A stretch of DNA of 25,134 bases from Alphaproteobacteria bacterium (GTDB taxonomy: Bacteria; Pseudomonadota; Alphaproteobacteria; Caulobacterales; Caulobacteraceae): NCBI GenBank assembly GCA_018895795.1, contig JAHINZ010000175.1, forward strand, positions 1 to 25,134, read 5' to 3'. Below are positions 15,782-22,538 of this stretch, in pieces; position 1 is the first letter of the stretch; the number at the start of each line of letters is the position of its first letter. Both the position numbers and the translations under genes were made by a program. The notes beneath the pieces are model-generated. The model ran no database searches. It was not told the origin of the DNA and saw nothing but the letters and a program-made list of their open reading frames with translations.

Positions 15782-16719
15782 TGGGCGTCCCTCACCAGGC
15801 TGACAAAAATATCTTCCAGCGAGCTCTGGCTGGTGTGCAGGTCCTTGAAGTCGACGCCCGCCTCGCCCAATCGGCGCAGCAGCTCGGCGATGCCGGTCTC
15901 CTCGGCCTGGGCGTCGAAGGTGTAGATCAACTCGTGGCCGTCGCTGGCCAGTTCCAGAGGATAGGCCGACAGCGCGGCGGGCACGGCGGTGAGCGGGTTT
16001 CGCAGCTGCAGGGTCAGCTGCTTCTTGCCCAGCTTGCGCATCAGCACAGCCTTGTCCTCGACCAGGATGATCTCGCCCTTGCTGATCACCCCGATCCGGT
16101 CGGCCATCTCCTCGGCCTCCTCGATATAGTGGGTGGTCAGGATGATCGTGACGCCGCTGGCCCGCAGGGCGCGGACCATCTCCCACATGTCGCGGCGCAA
16201 CTCCACGTCGACGCCGGCGGTGGGTTCGTCGAGGAACAGGATGGTCGGCTCATGGCTCAGGGCCTTGGCGATCATCACCCGGCGCTTCATGCCGCCAGAC
16301 AACGCCAGGATCTTGCTGTCCTTCTTGTCCCACAACGACAGGTCGCGAAGGATCTTCTCGATATGGGCGTCGTTGGGCGCCTTGCCGAACAGGCCGCGGG
16401 AGAAGCGCACCGTGGCCCACACGGTCTCGAAGGCGTCGGTGTGCAGTTCCTGTGGCACCAGGCCGATCTTGCTGCGGGCGGCGCGATAGTCGCGCACCAC
16501 ATCGTGGCCGTCGGCCAGGATCGTTCCCGTGCTGGGATTGACGATGCCGCAAATGATGCTGATCAAGGTGGTCTTGCCGGCCCCGTTTGGCCCCAGCAGG
16601 GCGAAGATCTCGCCCTTGCGGATTTGCAGATCCACCGACTTCAAGGCCTGATGGCCTGAAGCATAGGTCTTGGTCAGACCCGATACCGAAATAATGCCCG
16701 TCACGGGGCCCCCTGTCAT
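15778..16719 (-). CDS. ABC transporter ATP-binding protein (YadG-like)
   Basis: This 313-residue ATPase powers the adjacent ABC-2 permease. Motifs in order are Walker A GPNGAGKTT (43-51), Q-loop VPQE (Q90), signature LSGGMKRR (140-147), Walker B LFLDEPTAGVD (161-171) and H-loop H197. DVELRRDMWEMVRAL and TTHYIEEAEEMADRIG match the YadG-type subgroup. The C-terminal about 90 residues are an accessory domain ending SLEDIFVSLVRDAQ. I used the ATG at 16719; a GTG at 16704 after AGGGGGCCCC is an equally good start. The open frame extending to 16935 overlaps the NfeD gene and was rejected. A small GGCGG/CCGCC hairpin (16738-16752) lies just upstream. Confidence 0.95.
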   Translation of the reverse strand: MTGGPVTGIISVSGLTKTYASGHQALKSVDLQIRKGEIFALLGPNGAGKTTLISIICGIVNPSTGTILADGHDVVRDYRAARSKIGLVPQELHTDAFETVWATVRFSRGLFGKAPNDAHIEKILRDLSLWDKKDSKILALSGGMKRRVMIAKALSHEPTILFLDEPTAGVDVELRRDMWEMVRALRASGVTIILTTHYIEEAEEMADRIGVISKGEIILVEDKAVLMRKLGKKQLTLQLRNPLTAVPAALSAYPLELASDGHELIYTFDAQAEETGIAELLRRLGEAGVDFKDLHTSQSSLEDIFVSLVRDAQ

Positions 16720-16838
16720 TCCCCGCGCGATGCAAGCGGCGGTGTAGCCGCCAGATGGGGACTCACAAGGCAAAGCGCTAGGGTGGCGCGTGGGCGGATC
16801 GCCCAGAGCATGGCCCGGGCAGTCGGAAGGGAGCAGTT

Positions 16839-17294
16839 CTAGAAAGCCCGCACCGTCAGAGTCGCGCCATCGACGCCCAGCACCTGGACCCGCTGTCCCG
16901 GCAGAGGCGGGTCGCCTTCGAGCCGGGCCTGCCATTCCTTGCCGTCGACGAAAACCCGGCCAAGACCGTTCTCGAAGGTGGACAGCACCTGGCCGTCACG
17001 GCCGATCAGCCGCAGCAGGGGGTCGTTGAGATCCGGCGCGTCGCCCTCAAGCACCGGTCGCAGGAAGCGTCTGGCCAGATAGGTGGTGGCGATGGTCAGG
17101 ACCGCGAACAGCGCGATCTCGAGCGGCGGGCCTAGGGGCAGAGCCAAGGTCAGGACGCCGACCAGCGCCGCCGAGACCGCCGGCCATAGCAGCCAGCCGG
17201 TGCCGGTGCCGACCTCGACCGCCAGAAAGGCCGCCGCCACCGCCAGCCACACCCACAAGGGATGCATCGCGTAGAAGCTCGCCAGGGCGTCCAT
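16839..17294 (-). CDS. NfeD family membrane protein
   Basis: This 151-residue protein has an N-terminal region of about three membrane helices (MHPLWVWLAVAAAFLAVEVG, then WLLWPAVSAALVGVLTLALP, then IALFAVLTIATTYLARRFL). After these comes a soluble beta-barrel (OB-like) domain with LIGRDGQVLSTFENGLGRVF and GQRVQVLGVDGATLTV, the standard short NfeD layout. A clear AAGAGGAG Shine-Dalgarno sequence precedes the ATG, and only four bases separate it from the SPFH gene stop. NfeD proteins are commonly encoded next to an SPFH/stomatin protein and are thought to act with it in membrane quality control or microdomain organisation. Confidence 0.92.
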   Translation of the reverse strand: MDALASFYAMHPLWVWLAVAAAFLAVEVGTGTGWLLWPAVSAALVGVLTLALPLGPPLEIALFAVLTIATTYLARRFLRPVLEGDAPDLNDPLLRLIGRDGQVLSTFENGLGRVFVDGKEWQARLEGDPPLPGQRVQVLGVDGATLTVRAF

Positions 17295-17298
17295 CGGC

Positions 17299-18279
17299 TC
17301 AGCTCCTCTTGGCGCCGCCGGTCGGCGTGTTGGTGCGCGCAACCGGCGGGGTCGGGGCGACCGTGTTGGACGAGCTCCCAAGCGTCTTGATCAGTTCGGC
17401 CACGCCCGCGACCGTGCCCGTCAGGCCGGCGAAGTCGGCGGGGACAATCACGGTCTTGGCGTTGGGCGAGCGGGCCAGATCGCCGAACGCTTCGACATAT
17501 TTCTGGGCAATGAAGTAGTTGATGGCGTTGACGTCGCCCTTGGAGATGGCTTCCGACACGAAGGCGGTGGCCTTGGCCTCGGCCTCGGCTTCCCGCTCGC
17601 GCGCCTCGGAGTCGCGGAAGGCGGCTTCCTTGCGGCCCTCGGCCTGCAGGATGGCCGACTGCTTCTGCCCCTCGGCGCGGGCGATGGCGGCCTGTTTCTC
17701 GCCCTCGGCTTCGGTGATCACGGCGCGGCGCTCGCGCTCGGCCTTCATCTGCCGGGCCATGGCGTTGGTGATGTCGGCCGGCGGCGTGAGGTCCTTGATC
17801 TCGATACGGGCGATCTTGACGCCCCAGGGCCCGGTGGCGTGGTCGATGGTCGACAGCAGGCGGGTATTGATCTGGTCACGTTGGCTGAGCACCTCGTCCA
17901 GCTCCATCGAGCCGACGACCGTGCGCAGATTGGTCTGGGCCAACTGGGTGATGGCGTACATCAGGTTGTCGACCTTGTAGGCCGCCTGGGCGGCGTCCAT
18001 CACCTGGATGAACACGATGGCGTCCACCTTCACCGAGACGTTGTCCTTGGTGATGACCTCCTGCTGGGGCACGTCCAGGACCTGCTCCATCATGTTCACC
18101 CGACGGCCGATCGCCTCGAAGAACGGCGTCAGGAAGCTGATGCCGGGCTTGAGCGTGCGGGTGTAGCGGCCAAAGCGCTCGACCGTGAACTCGCGTCCCT
18201 GGGGCACGATCTTGATGACATTGATGATGAAAATGAACGCCAGGGCCAGAAGGACCAGCGGAACCAGATATGAGGTCAA
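17299..18279 (-). CDS. SPFH/Band 7 (stomatin-like, QmcA-type) membrane protein
   Basis: This 326-residue protein has an N-terminal membrane anchor (YLVPLVLLALAFIFIINVIK), then the SPFH core (VPQGREFTVERFGRYTRTLK, PGISFLTPF, VLDVPQQEVITKDNVSVKVD, AQTNLRTVVGSMELDE). A long charged coiled-coil rich in Ala, Glu and Lys follows (about 185-245), and the C-terminal tail is Pro/Thr-rich. These proteins oligomerise into membrane cages or microdomains and often modulate membrane proteases. The start is a TTG at 18279 with AGGAAG about nine bases upstream; there is no earlier ATG. It lies directly before the NfeD gene, with which it probably forms a functional pair. Confidence 0.94.
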   Translation of the reverse strand: MTSYLVPLVLLALAFIFIINVIKIVPQGREFTVERFGRYTRTLKPGISFLTPFFEAIGRRVNMMEQVLDVPQQEVITKDNVSVKVDAIVFIQVMDAAQAAYKVDNLMYAITQLAQTNLRTVVGSMELDEVLSQRDQINTRLLSTIDHATGPWGVKIARIEIKDLTPPADITNAMARQMKAERERRAVITEAEGEKQAAIARAEGQKQSAILQAEGRKEAAFRDSEAREREAEAEAKATAFVSEAISKGDVNAINYFIAQKYVEAFGDLARSPNAKTVIVPADFAGLTGTVAGVAELIKTLGSSSNTVAPTPPVARTNTPTGGAKRS

Positions 18280-18312
18280 GTCGACGCTTCCTGTGCAACC
18301 GTTGAGCGCAGG

Positions 18313-18738
18313 TTAGCGCGTCGGCGCGACGTCCGCCACGGAATCCGGATCACTCTCGGTACGCTGAACAGGCCGGATCGACTGCGACAGCTTCAGGGCC
18401 AGGACCTGCCCCTTGCGGGCCGATTGCTGCTCGGCCTTACGGCTGGAGGCGTCGCACAGCGGAAACTCGCCCTTGCCCGCCGCGAAACCCGTGTTGAACC
18501 GCTCGCGCAGTTGGGCGTCGAACGCCTGGTCGGCCTGTTCCACCTCGGTCAGCCGGACCATTCTTGATCGCCAGAATTGATCGGTTTCTCCGTCGCAGAG
18601 CTGGCGCAGGGCGTGGCTCTCGCCCAGCGTGTAGGCCAGATCGAGCAGGCGCTGGCGCTCATCGGCGGCCCGCTCCTGGGCGAAGGCGGCGCTGGCCAGA
18701 CTGGCGGCGATCAGGACGGCGGCGGACAAACGAAGCAT
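18313..18738 (-). CDS. Exported TIGR02301-like protein
   Basis: This 141-residue protein has a signal peptide (MLRLSAAVLIAASLASAAFA, cleaved before QE) and a compact helical domain. The run LGESHALRQLCDGETDQFWR, then FNTGFAAGKGEFPLCDASSR, matches the pattern I know from the alphaproteobacterial TIGR02301 family: a conserved CxG-xxDQxWR stretch, a downstream FNxG and a second cysteine. The two cysteines could form a disulfide in the periplasm. The C-terminal 25 residues are polar and probably disordered. It lies 33 bases upstream of the SPFH gene in the same direction, so the three genes TIGR02301-like, SPFH and NfeD may be one operon. Function is unknown. Confidence 0.85.
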   Translation of the reverse strand: MLRLSAAVLIAASLASAAFAQERAADERQRLLDLAYTLGESHALRQLCDGETDQFWRSRMVRLTEVEQADQAFDAQLRERFNTGFAAGKGEFPLCDASSRKAEQQSARKGQVLALKLSQSIRPVQRTESDPDSVADVAPTR

Positions 18739-18822
18739 GGCGGCAGTATTTCCGGATGGCGATCCGATGTCACGAGCCCGCGCTCTACACGCGAATTCAT
18801 GGTGATCTTATGACGTCTTAAG

Positions 18823-18851
18823 CCTTGCGATCGCCACGGATGAGCGCAAGG
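18823..18851. promoter_or_regulatory. Inverted repeat in divergent intergenic region
   Basis: CCTTGCG (18823-18829) and CGCAAGG (18845-18851) form a perfect 7-base inverted repeat with 15 bases between. It lies in the 139-base divergent region, just before the 69-residue gene. It may be an operator or a leader hairpin; nothing else identifies it. Confidence 0.3.
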
Positions 18852-18864
18852 TTAATTTCGCTGC

Positions 18865-18872
18865 AAGGAGGT
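18865..18872 (+). promoter_or_regulatory. Strong ribosome binding site
   Basis: AAGGAGGT lies five bases before the ATG at 18878 and is a near-perfect complement of the 16S rRNA 3' end. It is the main evidence that the short downstream frame is a real gene. Confidence 0.8.
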
Positions 18873-18877
18873 CGATC

Positions 18878-19087
18878 ATGACTGAAGTGCATTATGGCGT
18901 CGTGCGGGTCGGTGATTACTGGTCGATCGTGGGCGATCACCTGCGATTTGGCCACTACCCCACGCAGCGCCAGGCTAGCGACGCCGCGTCAAGACTGGCC
19001 GAGCAGTCCACGGGCGTCGGTTTGCCCGTCTCGCTTCATGTCCAGAACGAGGACTTCGTCCTGCCTCGCCCCACCCTGCTCAGCTAG
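18878..19087 (+). CDS. Small protein of unknown function (69 residues)
   Basis: The frame encodes a 69-residue soluble protein with no signal peptide or membrane segment. It begins MTEVHYGVVRVGDYWSIVGD, continues with HYPTQRQASDAASRLAEQ, predicted as a helix, and ends with a strand-like SLHVQNEDF. The order strand, strand, helix, strand with a central aromatic W is like the short DUF2188-type proteins, but the match is only by layout. The near-perfect Shine-Dalgarno sequence supports expression. The gene is convergent with the membrane-protein gene at 19092 and separated from it by only four bases. Confidence 0.7.
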   Translation: MTEVHYGVVRVGDYWSIVGDHLRFGHYPTQRQASDAASRLAEQSTGVGLPVSLHVQNEDFVLPRPTLLS

Positions 19088-19091
19088 GGCC

Positions 19092-19625
19092 TCACGCGGT
19101 CTCGGGGCCGCGCGTCAGCCACGGCTTGACCACGTGCCAGACCTGCAGGGCCGAGGCGACAAAGCCGACGATCGAGGCCACCACCTGGAACGCGTTCCAG
19201 ACCAGGGCCACCAAGGGACCCTCCACGACCAGCGCCACCACCGGATAGATCAGCTGGCTGACGATGATCCGGAACTGGGCGTAGGCCTGTGAATATTCGA
19301 TGGTCACCCGGCTGATCGCCGCCACGATCACCACCGCCAGCACCGGCGACCAGAGCAAGGGCAAGACCAGAAGCAGGCCCAGCAGGGTGACAAGGACCTT
19401 GGTGACCAGACTCGTGGGCGACGCCACGGTGAAAATCACGCCCGCGGCCACGGCCAGGCCCAGGACGATGAAACTGAGGGGCAGCACACTATCCGCCAGA
19501 TCGATCAGATCCAGGCCCAGGCCCAGACTGGCGATCGCGGTTCCCGCGAAAACCAGAACAAACGACCCAAGCCACAGGGCGCCGTACTCGGTGAGCCGTG
19601 CTTTCAGGACATTGCCGCTGCGCAT
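19092..19625 (-). CDS. Polytopic membrane protein of unknown function
   Basis: This 177-residue protein has about four hydrophobic segments: LWLGSFVLVFAGTAIASLGL, LPLSFIVLGLAVAAGVIFTV, VLVTLLGLLLVLPLLWSPVL with the continuation VVIVAAI, and a C-terminal VVALVVEGPLVALVWNAF region followed by VVASIVGFVASAL. There are few charged residues between helices and no motif I recognise. GGAGAGGG lies about four bases before the ATG and supports the start. It is divergent from the Crp/Fnr-type gene, with 119 bases between them, so the regulator could control it. Confidence 0.75.
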   Translation of the reverse strand: MRSGNVLKARLTEYGALWLGSFVLVFAGTAIASLGLGLDLIDLADSVLPLSFIVLGLAVAAGVIFTVASPTSLVTKVLVTLLGLLLVLPLLWSPVLAVVIVAAISRVTIEYSQAYAQFRIIVSQLIYPVVALVVEGPLVALVWNAFQVVASIVGFVASALQVWHVVKPWLTRGPETA

Positions 19626-19744
19626 GTCGCCCTCTCCATCGAGGCCAGCAGCCTGCCTTGGAAGCTTCGCCGCGTCGACGGGAAACTAAAGCGCCGCTTC
19701 GCGCGCTATCGCCTTGCAAGCTGGACGTTTGCGGAGAACCGATC

Positions 19745-20509
19745 ATGGCCGACACGGCTCAAACCGATACGCTGCGCGAGCCCCATGCCGCACGCGCCGA
19801 TCTTATTTCAAACCGCCTGCTGGGCGCGTTGCGCTGGCGTGAACTCGAGCGCCTGACGCCGCACCTGCGCAAGGTCGAACTGCAACGTGACGCGCTGCTG
19901 TTCGACTGCGGCGAGGATGTGACGATCACCCACCTGCCCTGCCACGCCACCATGGTCTCGCTGCTGGTCGTCGCCGAGGACGGCCAGGAGGTGGAGGTCG
20001 CCAATGTCGGTCGCGAGGGCGCGGTGGGCGGCATCGTCAGCGCGGGCTTCAAGCCGGCCTATGGCCGCGCCATCGTCCGGGCGCCGGGCTTCGCCTTCTG
20101 CATCCCGACCGCGCGGCTGGAAGAGGCGAAGAGCCAGTCCCCCGCCCTGGCCGACCTGTTCGCCCGTTATGCCGACGTCCTGCTGGCCCAGATGATGCAG
20201 TCCACCGCCTGCAACGCCCTGCACGGGGTCGAGCAACGCTATTGCCGTTGGCTGCTGTCCGCCCACGACCGTTGCGGCTCCGAGCCCATTCGCCTGACGC
20301 AGGAGACCCTCGCCCAGATGATGGGCGTGCAGCGCACCACCGTCACAGCGGTGGCCAAGACGCTACAGGACCACGGCGTCATCGCCGCCGGCCGAGGTCG
20401 GATCGAAATCCTCAACCGCGCGGCGCTCGAACGGCGCGCCTGCGAATGCCATGACGCCGTCGAGCGCCATTTCCAGCGCGTGCTGCCAGAGGTCGACACC
20501 GACGCCTGA
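19745..20509 (+). CDS. Crp/Fnr family transcriptional regulator
   Basis: This 254-residue protein has an N-terminal cyclic-nucleotide-binding-type beta-barrel (about 25-140, including LQRDALLFDCGEDVTITHL and VANVGREGAVGG). A dimerisation helix follows, then a C-terminal winged helix-turn-helix (about 183-222: LTQETLAQMMGVQRTTVTAV, then GRGRIEILN). It lacks the N-terminal four-cysteine cluster of Fnr, and the usual cAMP-binding RxS residues are not evident, so the ligand is unknown. The tail RRACECHDAVERHF is typical of an alphaproteobacterial subgroup. The start at 19745 (MADTAQTD) has GGAGAA upstream; the open frame to 19598 would overlap the divergent gene. The 3' end is nine bases from the convergent nitronate monooxygenase gene. 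Confidence 0.92.
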   Translation: MADTAQTDTLREPHAARADLISNRLLGALRWRELERLTPHLRKVELQRDALLFDCGEDVTITHLPCHATMVSLLVVAEDGQEVEVANVGREGAVGGIVSAGFKPAYGRAIVRAPGFAFCIPTARLEEAKSQSPALADLFARYADVLLAQMMQSTACNALHGVEQRYCRWLLSAHDRCGSEPIRLTQETLAQMMGVQRTTVTAVAKTLQDHGVIAAGRGRIEILNRAALERRACECHDAVERHFQRVLPEVDTDA

Positions 20510-20518
20510 GCCGAAGGA

Positions 20519-21484
20519 CTAGGCGTCGAGTGCCGCGATCCGGCGAATCGAGGCTTGGGCCTCGGAGACCAGCTGCGCCACGATCTGGCCCGCCGGCAGG
20601 ATATCGTGCACGCCGCCGGCGCTTTGACCCATCGCGAAACAGGACTTGTCGGCCTGAAGGCCCTCGATCTGACCGCCGATGCCGCCCATCGCCCCGGCCC
20701 GGATCGAGACCATGGCCTGCTGTGGAAAGCCCTGGATCTCGCCGGGGCGCGATTCCCAGTCGTCGACATAGGGGTTCTTCTTCACCCGCATCGGCTTGCC
20801 GGAATAGCAACGGGTGCGGATCGTATCCTCATCGGCGGCCTCGACGATCGCCTGACGGTAAAGGTCACCCGCGTGGGCTTCGGTCGAGGCGATGAACCGC
20901 GTGCCCATCCAGACGCCCTGGGCGCCGAGCGCCAGCGCCGCCGCCAGGCCGCGACCGTCATACAGGCCGCCCGCCGCGACCACGGGAATCTTCACGGCGT
21001 CCACCGCCTGGGCGACCAGGGGCAGGGTGCCGACCAGACCGGTGTGGCCGCCGCCCTCGCCGCCTTGACAGATGACGGCGTCACAGCCGGCCTGCTCGGC
21101 TTTCACCGCGTGCTTTACGGCCCCGCAAACGACCATGACCTTCAGTCCCGCCGCCTTCAGGCGTGCGATGATCGGCATCGGTACGCCGAGCCCGGCGATG
21201 AAAGCGCTGGCGCCCTCGGCGATGATCACCTCGACGGCGTCGGTCAGGGCGTCGGGGGTGGCGGCCAGCAGGTCGACCCCGAACGGTTTGTCGGTCAGGG
21301 CGCGGACCTGCCGCATCTGCTCACGGATGAAGTCGGGGGTGGTTCCGGCCATGCCCAGCACGCCATAGCCGCCGGCGTTCGAGACCGCCGCCGCCAGAGG
21401 CGCGTAGGATACCCCGCCCATGCCCGCCAGCAGGATGGGATGCTCGATCTTCAACAGATCGCAAAGGGGTGTGTGCAGCGCCAT
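20519..21484 (-). CDS. Nitronate monooxygenase family flavoenzyme
   Basis: This 321-residue FMN-dependent TIM-barrel protein belongs to the class I nitronate monooxygenase (2-nitropropane dioxygenase) family, which oxidises alkyl nitronates such as propionate 3-nitronate. Marks are IEHPILLAGMGGVSYAPLAA (13-32), GVDLLA, the catalytic-His region CQGGEGGGHTG (H147), and the FMN phosphate loops VVAAGGLYDGRGLAAALALG and GVWMGTRFIAS. The real substrate may differ, because the family includes enoyl-reductase-like relatives. A good GGAGGA Shine-Dalgarno sequence lies eight bases before the ATG but sits in a hairpin. The gene follows the glutathione S-transferase gene on the same strand. Confidence 0.9.
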   Translation of the reverse strand: MALHTPLCDLLKIEHPILLAGMGGVSYAPLAAAVSNAGGYGVLGMAGTTPDFIREQMRQVRALTDKPFGVDLLAATPDALTDAVEVIIAEGASAFIAGLGVPMPIIARLKAAGLKVMVVCGAVKHAVKAEQAGCDAVICQGGEGGGHTGLVGTLPLVAQAVDAVKIPVVAAGGLYDGRGLAAALALGAQGVWMGTRFIASTEAHAGDLYRQAIVEAADEDTIRTRCYSGKPMRVKKNPYVDDWESRPGEIQGFPQQAMVSIRAGAMGGIGGQIEGLQADKSCFAMGQSAGGVHDILPAGQIVAQLVSEAQASIRRIAALDA

Positions 21485-21492
21485 GGAACCCG

Positions 21493-21516
21493 TCCTCCCG
21501 TTATTTTCCCGGAGGA
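21493..21516 (-). promoter_or_regulatory. Hairpin pairing the Shine-Dalgarno sequence of the nitronate monooxygenase gene
   Basis: In the minus-strand RNA, UCCUCC (21516-21511) can pair perfectly with GGAGGA (21498-21493), which is the Shine-Dalgarno sequence eight bases before the ATG. The loop is 12 bases and A/U-rich. This could lower or regulate translation. The six pairs are the only evidence. Confidence 0.45.
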
Positions 21517-21529
21517 TGGACGCCGGGTC

Positions 21530-21549
21530 GGCGGGCTAGCAAGCCTGCC
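21530..21549 (-). terminator. Small hairpin after the glutathione S-transferase gene
   Basis: GGCAGGCT-TGCT-AGCCCGCC can fold into a seven-pair stem with one mismatch and a four-base loop, just past the transferase stop. There is no U tract, so it may be a weak terminator or a processing structure. Confidence 0.35.
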
Positions 21550-21555
21550 GCGAGG

Positions 21556-22212
21556 TCAGTCGCGATCGGGAGCGCCGAGCGGGAAATAGGGCCGATAGGG
21601 TCGCCCCTCCTCGACGCAGCGCGCCATCGACGGCCGCGCCAGCAGCCGGGCGCGATAGGCTCGCACTCTCGGGAAGGCTTCGCCGATGGGATGCACCCAG
21701 TCGGCATAGAACAGGGACGGCGCGGCGGCGCAGTCGGCCAGGCTGAACGCCTCGCCCGCCGCCCATGGTCCCGTCAGATGGTCTTCCAGCCATTGATAGG
21801 CGGTGTCCAGGGCGACGCGGGCCTGAGCCATCACCTCATCCTTGCGCGCGCCCTCGGCGCGCAGCGCCTCGAACACAGGGACCTGCATGGCCGACATCAC
21901 ATAGTTGTCGAAGAAACGGTCCAGGAAACGCACGGTCAGCGCCGCCTTGGGATCGTCCGGCAGTAACCGAACCGGGCCGGGATGGAACAGCTGAAGATGC
22001 TCGATGATGATGCTGGATTCCGCCACCGTCGCGCCGTCGTCGACCAGAACCGGAAAACGTCCGATCGGCCACAGGGCGCGCTGTTCCTCGATCGCGGCCG
22101 GATCTTCAGGACCCAGCAGGCGGTAGGCGAAGGGCACGGCGTTCTCGTAGAACGCGATCTGCACCTTCTGACAGTAGGACGAGAACGGATGCGCGTAGAG
22201 GGTCAGGGACAC
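21556..22212 (-). CDS. Glutathione S-transferase family protein
   Basis: This 218-residue cytoplasmic protein has the two-domain GST layout. The thioredoxin-like N-terminal domain (1-80) begins SLTLYAHPFSSYCQKVQIAF, with S11, S12 and C14 as candidate catalytic residues, and contains GRFPVLVDDGATVAESSIII with the glutathione-binding ESS (65-67). The helical C-terminal domain has the capping segment FSLADCAAAPSLFYADW. The presence of both Ser and Cys in the active-site position leaves the class open (beta- or zeta/stringent-starvation-like). It probably conjugates or reduces an electrophilic compound; the substrate is unknown. It lies 57 bases downstream of a 42-residue membrane-protein gene and upstream of the monooxygenase gene. 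Confidence 0.92.
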   Translation of the reverse strand: MSLTLYAHPFSSYCQKVQIAFYENAVPFAYRLLGPEDPAAIEEQRALWPIGRFPVLVDDGATVAESSIIIEHLQLFHPGPVRLLPDDPKAALTVRFLDRFFDNYVMSAMQVPVFEALRAEGARKDEVMAQARVALDTAYQWLEDHLTGPWAAGEAFSLADCAAAPSLFYADWVHPIGEAFPRVRAYRARLLARPSMARCVEEGRPYRPYFPLGAPDRD

Positions 22213-22269
22213 GAGCGGCCTTCGAGACAGTGTCGGCGGCCCCGGCGAAAGACCGCCCGGCGTTAGCGC

Positions 22270-22398
22270 CTAGTCGCGAATCTGGGCTTCCGCGCGCTCG
22301 TCGGTCCAGAAACACGCCGCCATGGCGGTCAGGATCATGGCGATCAAGGCCAGCGCGCCACGGGGCGGAGTGAGGCTCACGACGTCTTGCGGGGTCAT
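22270..22398 (-). CDS. 42-residue single-span membrane protein
   Basis: From the ATG at 22398 the product is MTPQDVVSLTPPRG, then a hydrophobic segment (ALALIAMILTAMAACFW), then a charged tail TDERAEAQIRD. It would be a single-helix membrane protein. A GAGG sequence lies ten bases upstream, and a GTG immediately before the ATG is another possible start. The frame is open to 22497, but the added part runs through a strong leader hairpin, so it was rejected. I do not recognise a family. The size and structured leader recall small membrane stress proteins or type I toxin-like peptides, but nothing here proves either. Confidence 0.55.
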   Translation of the reverse strand: MTPQDVVSLTPPRGALALIAMILTAMAACFWTDERAEAQIRD

Positions 22399-22404
22399 CA
22401 CTTT

Positions 22405-22455
22405 GTTTCCTCGAAAGGCGTCCGGATCTGCTGTCCAGACTGCCTTCGAGAAAAC
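22405..22455 (-). promoter_or_regulatory. Long leader hairpin enclosing the ribosome binding site of the 42-residue gene
   Basis: In the minus-strand RNA, GUUUUCUCGAAGG (22455-22443) pairs with CCUUUCGAGGAAAC (22418-22405) by 13 pairs with one bulged U. An inner stem GUCUGGA (22440-22434) pairs with UCCGGAC (22426-22420) by seven pairs around a seven-base loop. The GAGG Shine-Dalgarno sequence (22412-22409) is inside the outer stem, with UUUU-type pairing around it. Two positions are G-U pairs in the minus-strand RNA but C-A mismatches on the plus strand, which points to an RNA of the gene strand rather than a DNA operator. Confidence 0.65.
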
Positions 22456-22473
22456 TGTCTCATCTGGGCGAAG

Positions 22474-22483
22474 CTTGCGCAAG
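22474..22483. promoter_or_regulatory. Perfect 10-base palindrome upstream of the 42-residue gene
   Basis: CTTGCGCAAG is a perfect palindrome about 20 bases beyond the leader hairpin. It could be a regulator-binding site or chance. I see no clear -35/-10 pair around it. Confidence 0.25.
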
Positions 22484-22518
22484 GCCCTTGTTGTCACAGG
22501 GTTTTCTTGGTCTTCAGA

Positions 22519-22538
22519 GTCCAGAAATCGATCTGGTC
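22519..22538 (-). terminator. Small hairpin after the SDR gene
   Basis: CCAGA and TCTGG separated by six bases form a short hairpin immediately after the SDR stop codon, with A-rich rather than U-rich sequence downstream in the minus-strand RNA. It is a weak candidate terminator between the SDR and the 42-residue gene. Confidence 0.3.

Noticed and set aside
14501..15925. 474-codon plus-strand frame across the transporter and ABC permease genes
   Set aside because: The second half is a His/Gln/Asp/Arg-rich antisense translation of the ABC permease, and the first half is an off-frame reading of the transporter.
16720..16935. N-terminal extension of the ABC ATPase
   Set aside because: It overlaps the NfeD gene end and encodes a Pro/Arg/Gly-rich peptide without homology to ABC proteins.
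19598..19744. Upstream extension of the Crp/Fnr-type gene
   Set aside because: It overlaps the start of the divergent membrane-protein gene, and the ATG at 19745 has a ribosome binding site.
20510..20518. Nine-base convergent gap between the Crp/Fnr-type and nitronate monooxygenase genes as a possible regulatory overlap
   Set aside because: There is no hairpin or other signal in it; tight convergent packing is common in such genomes.
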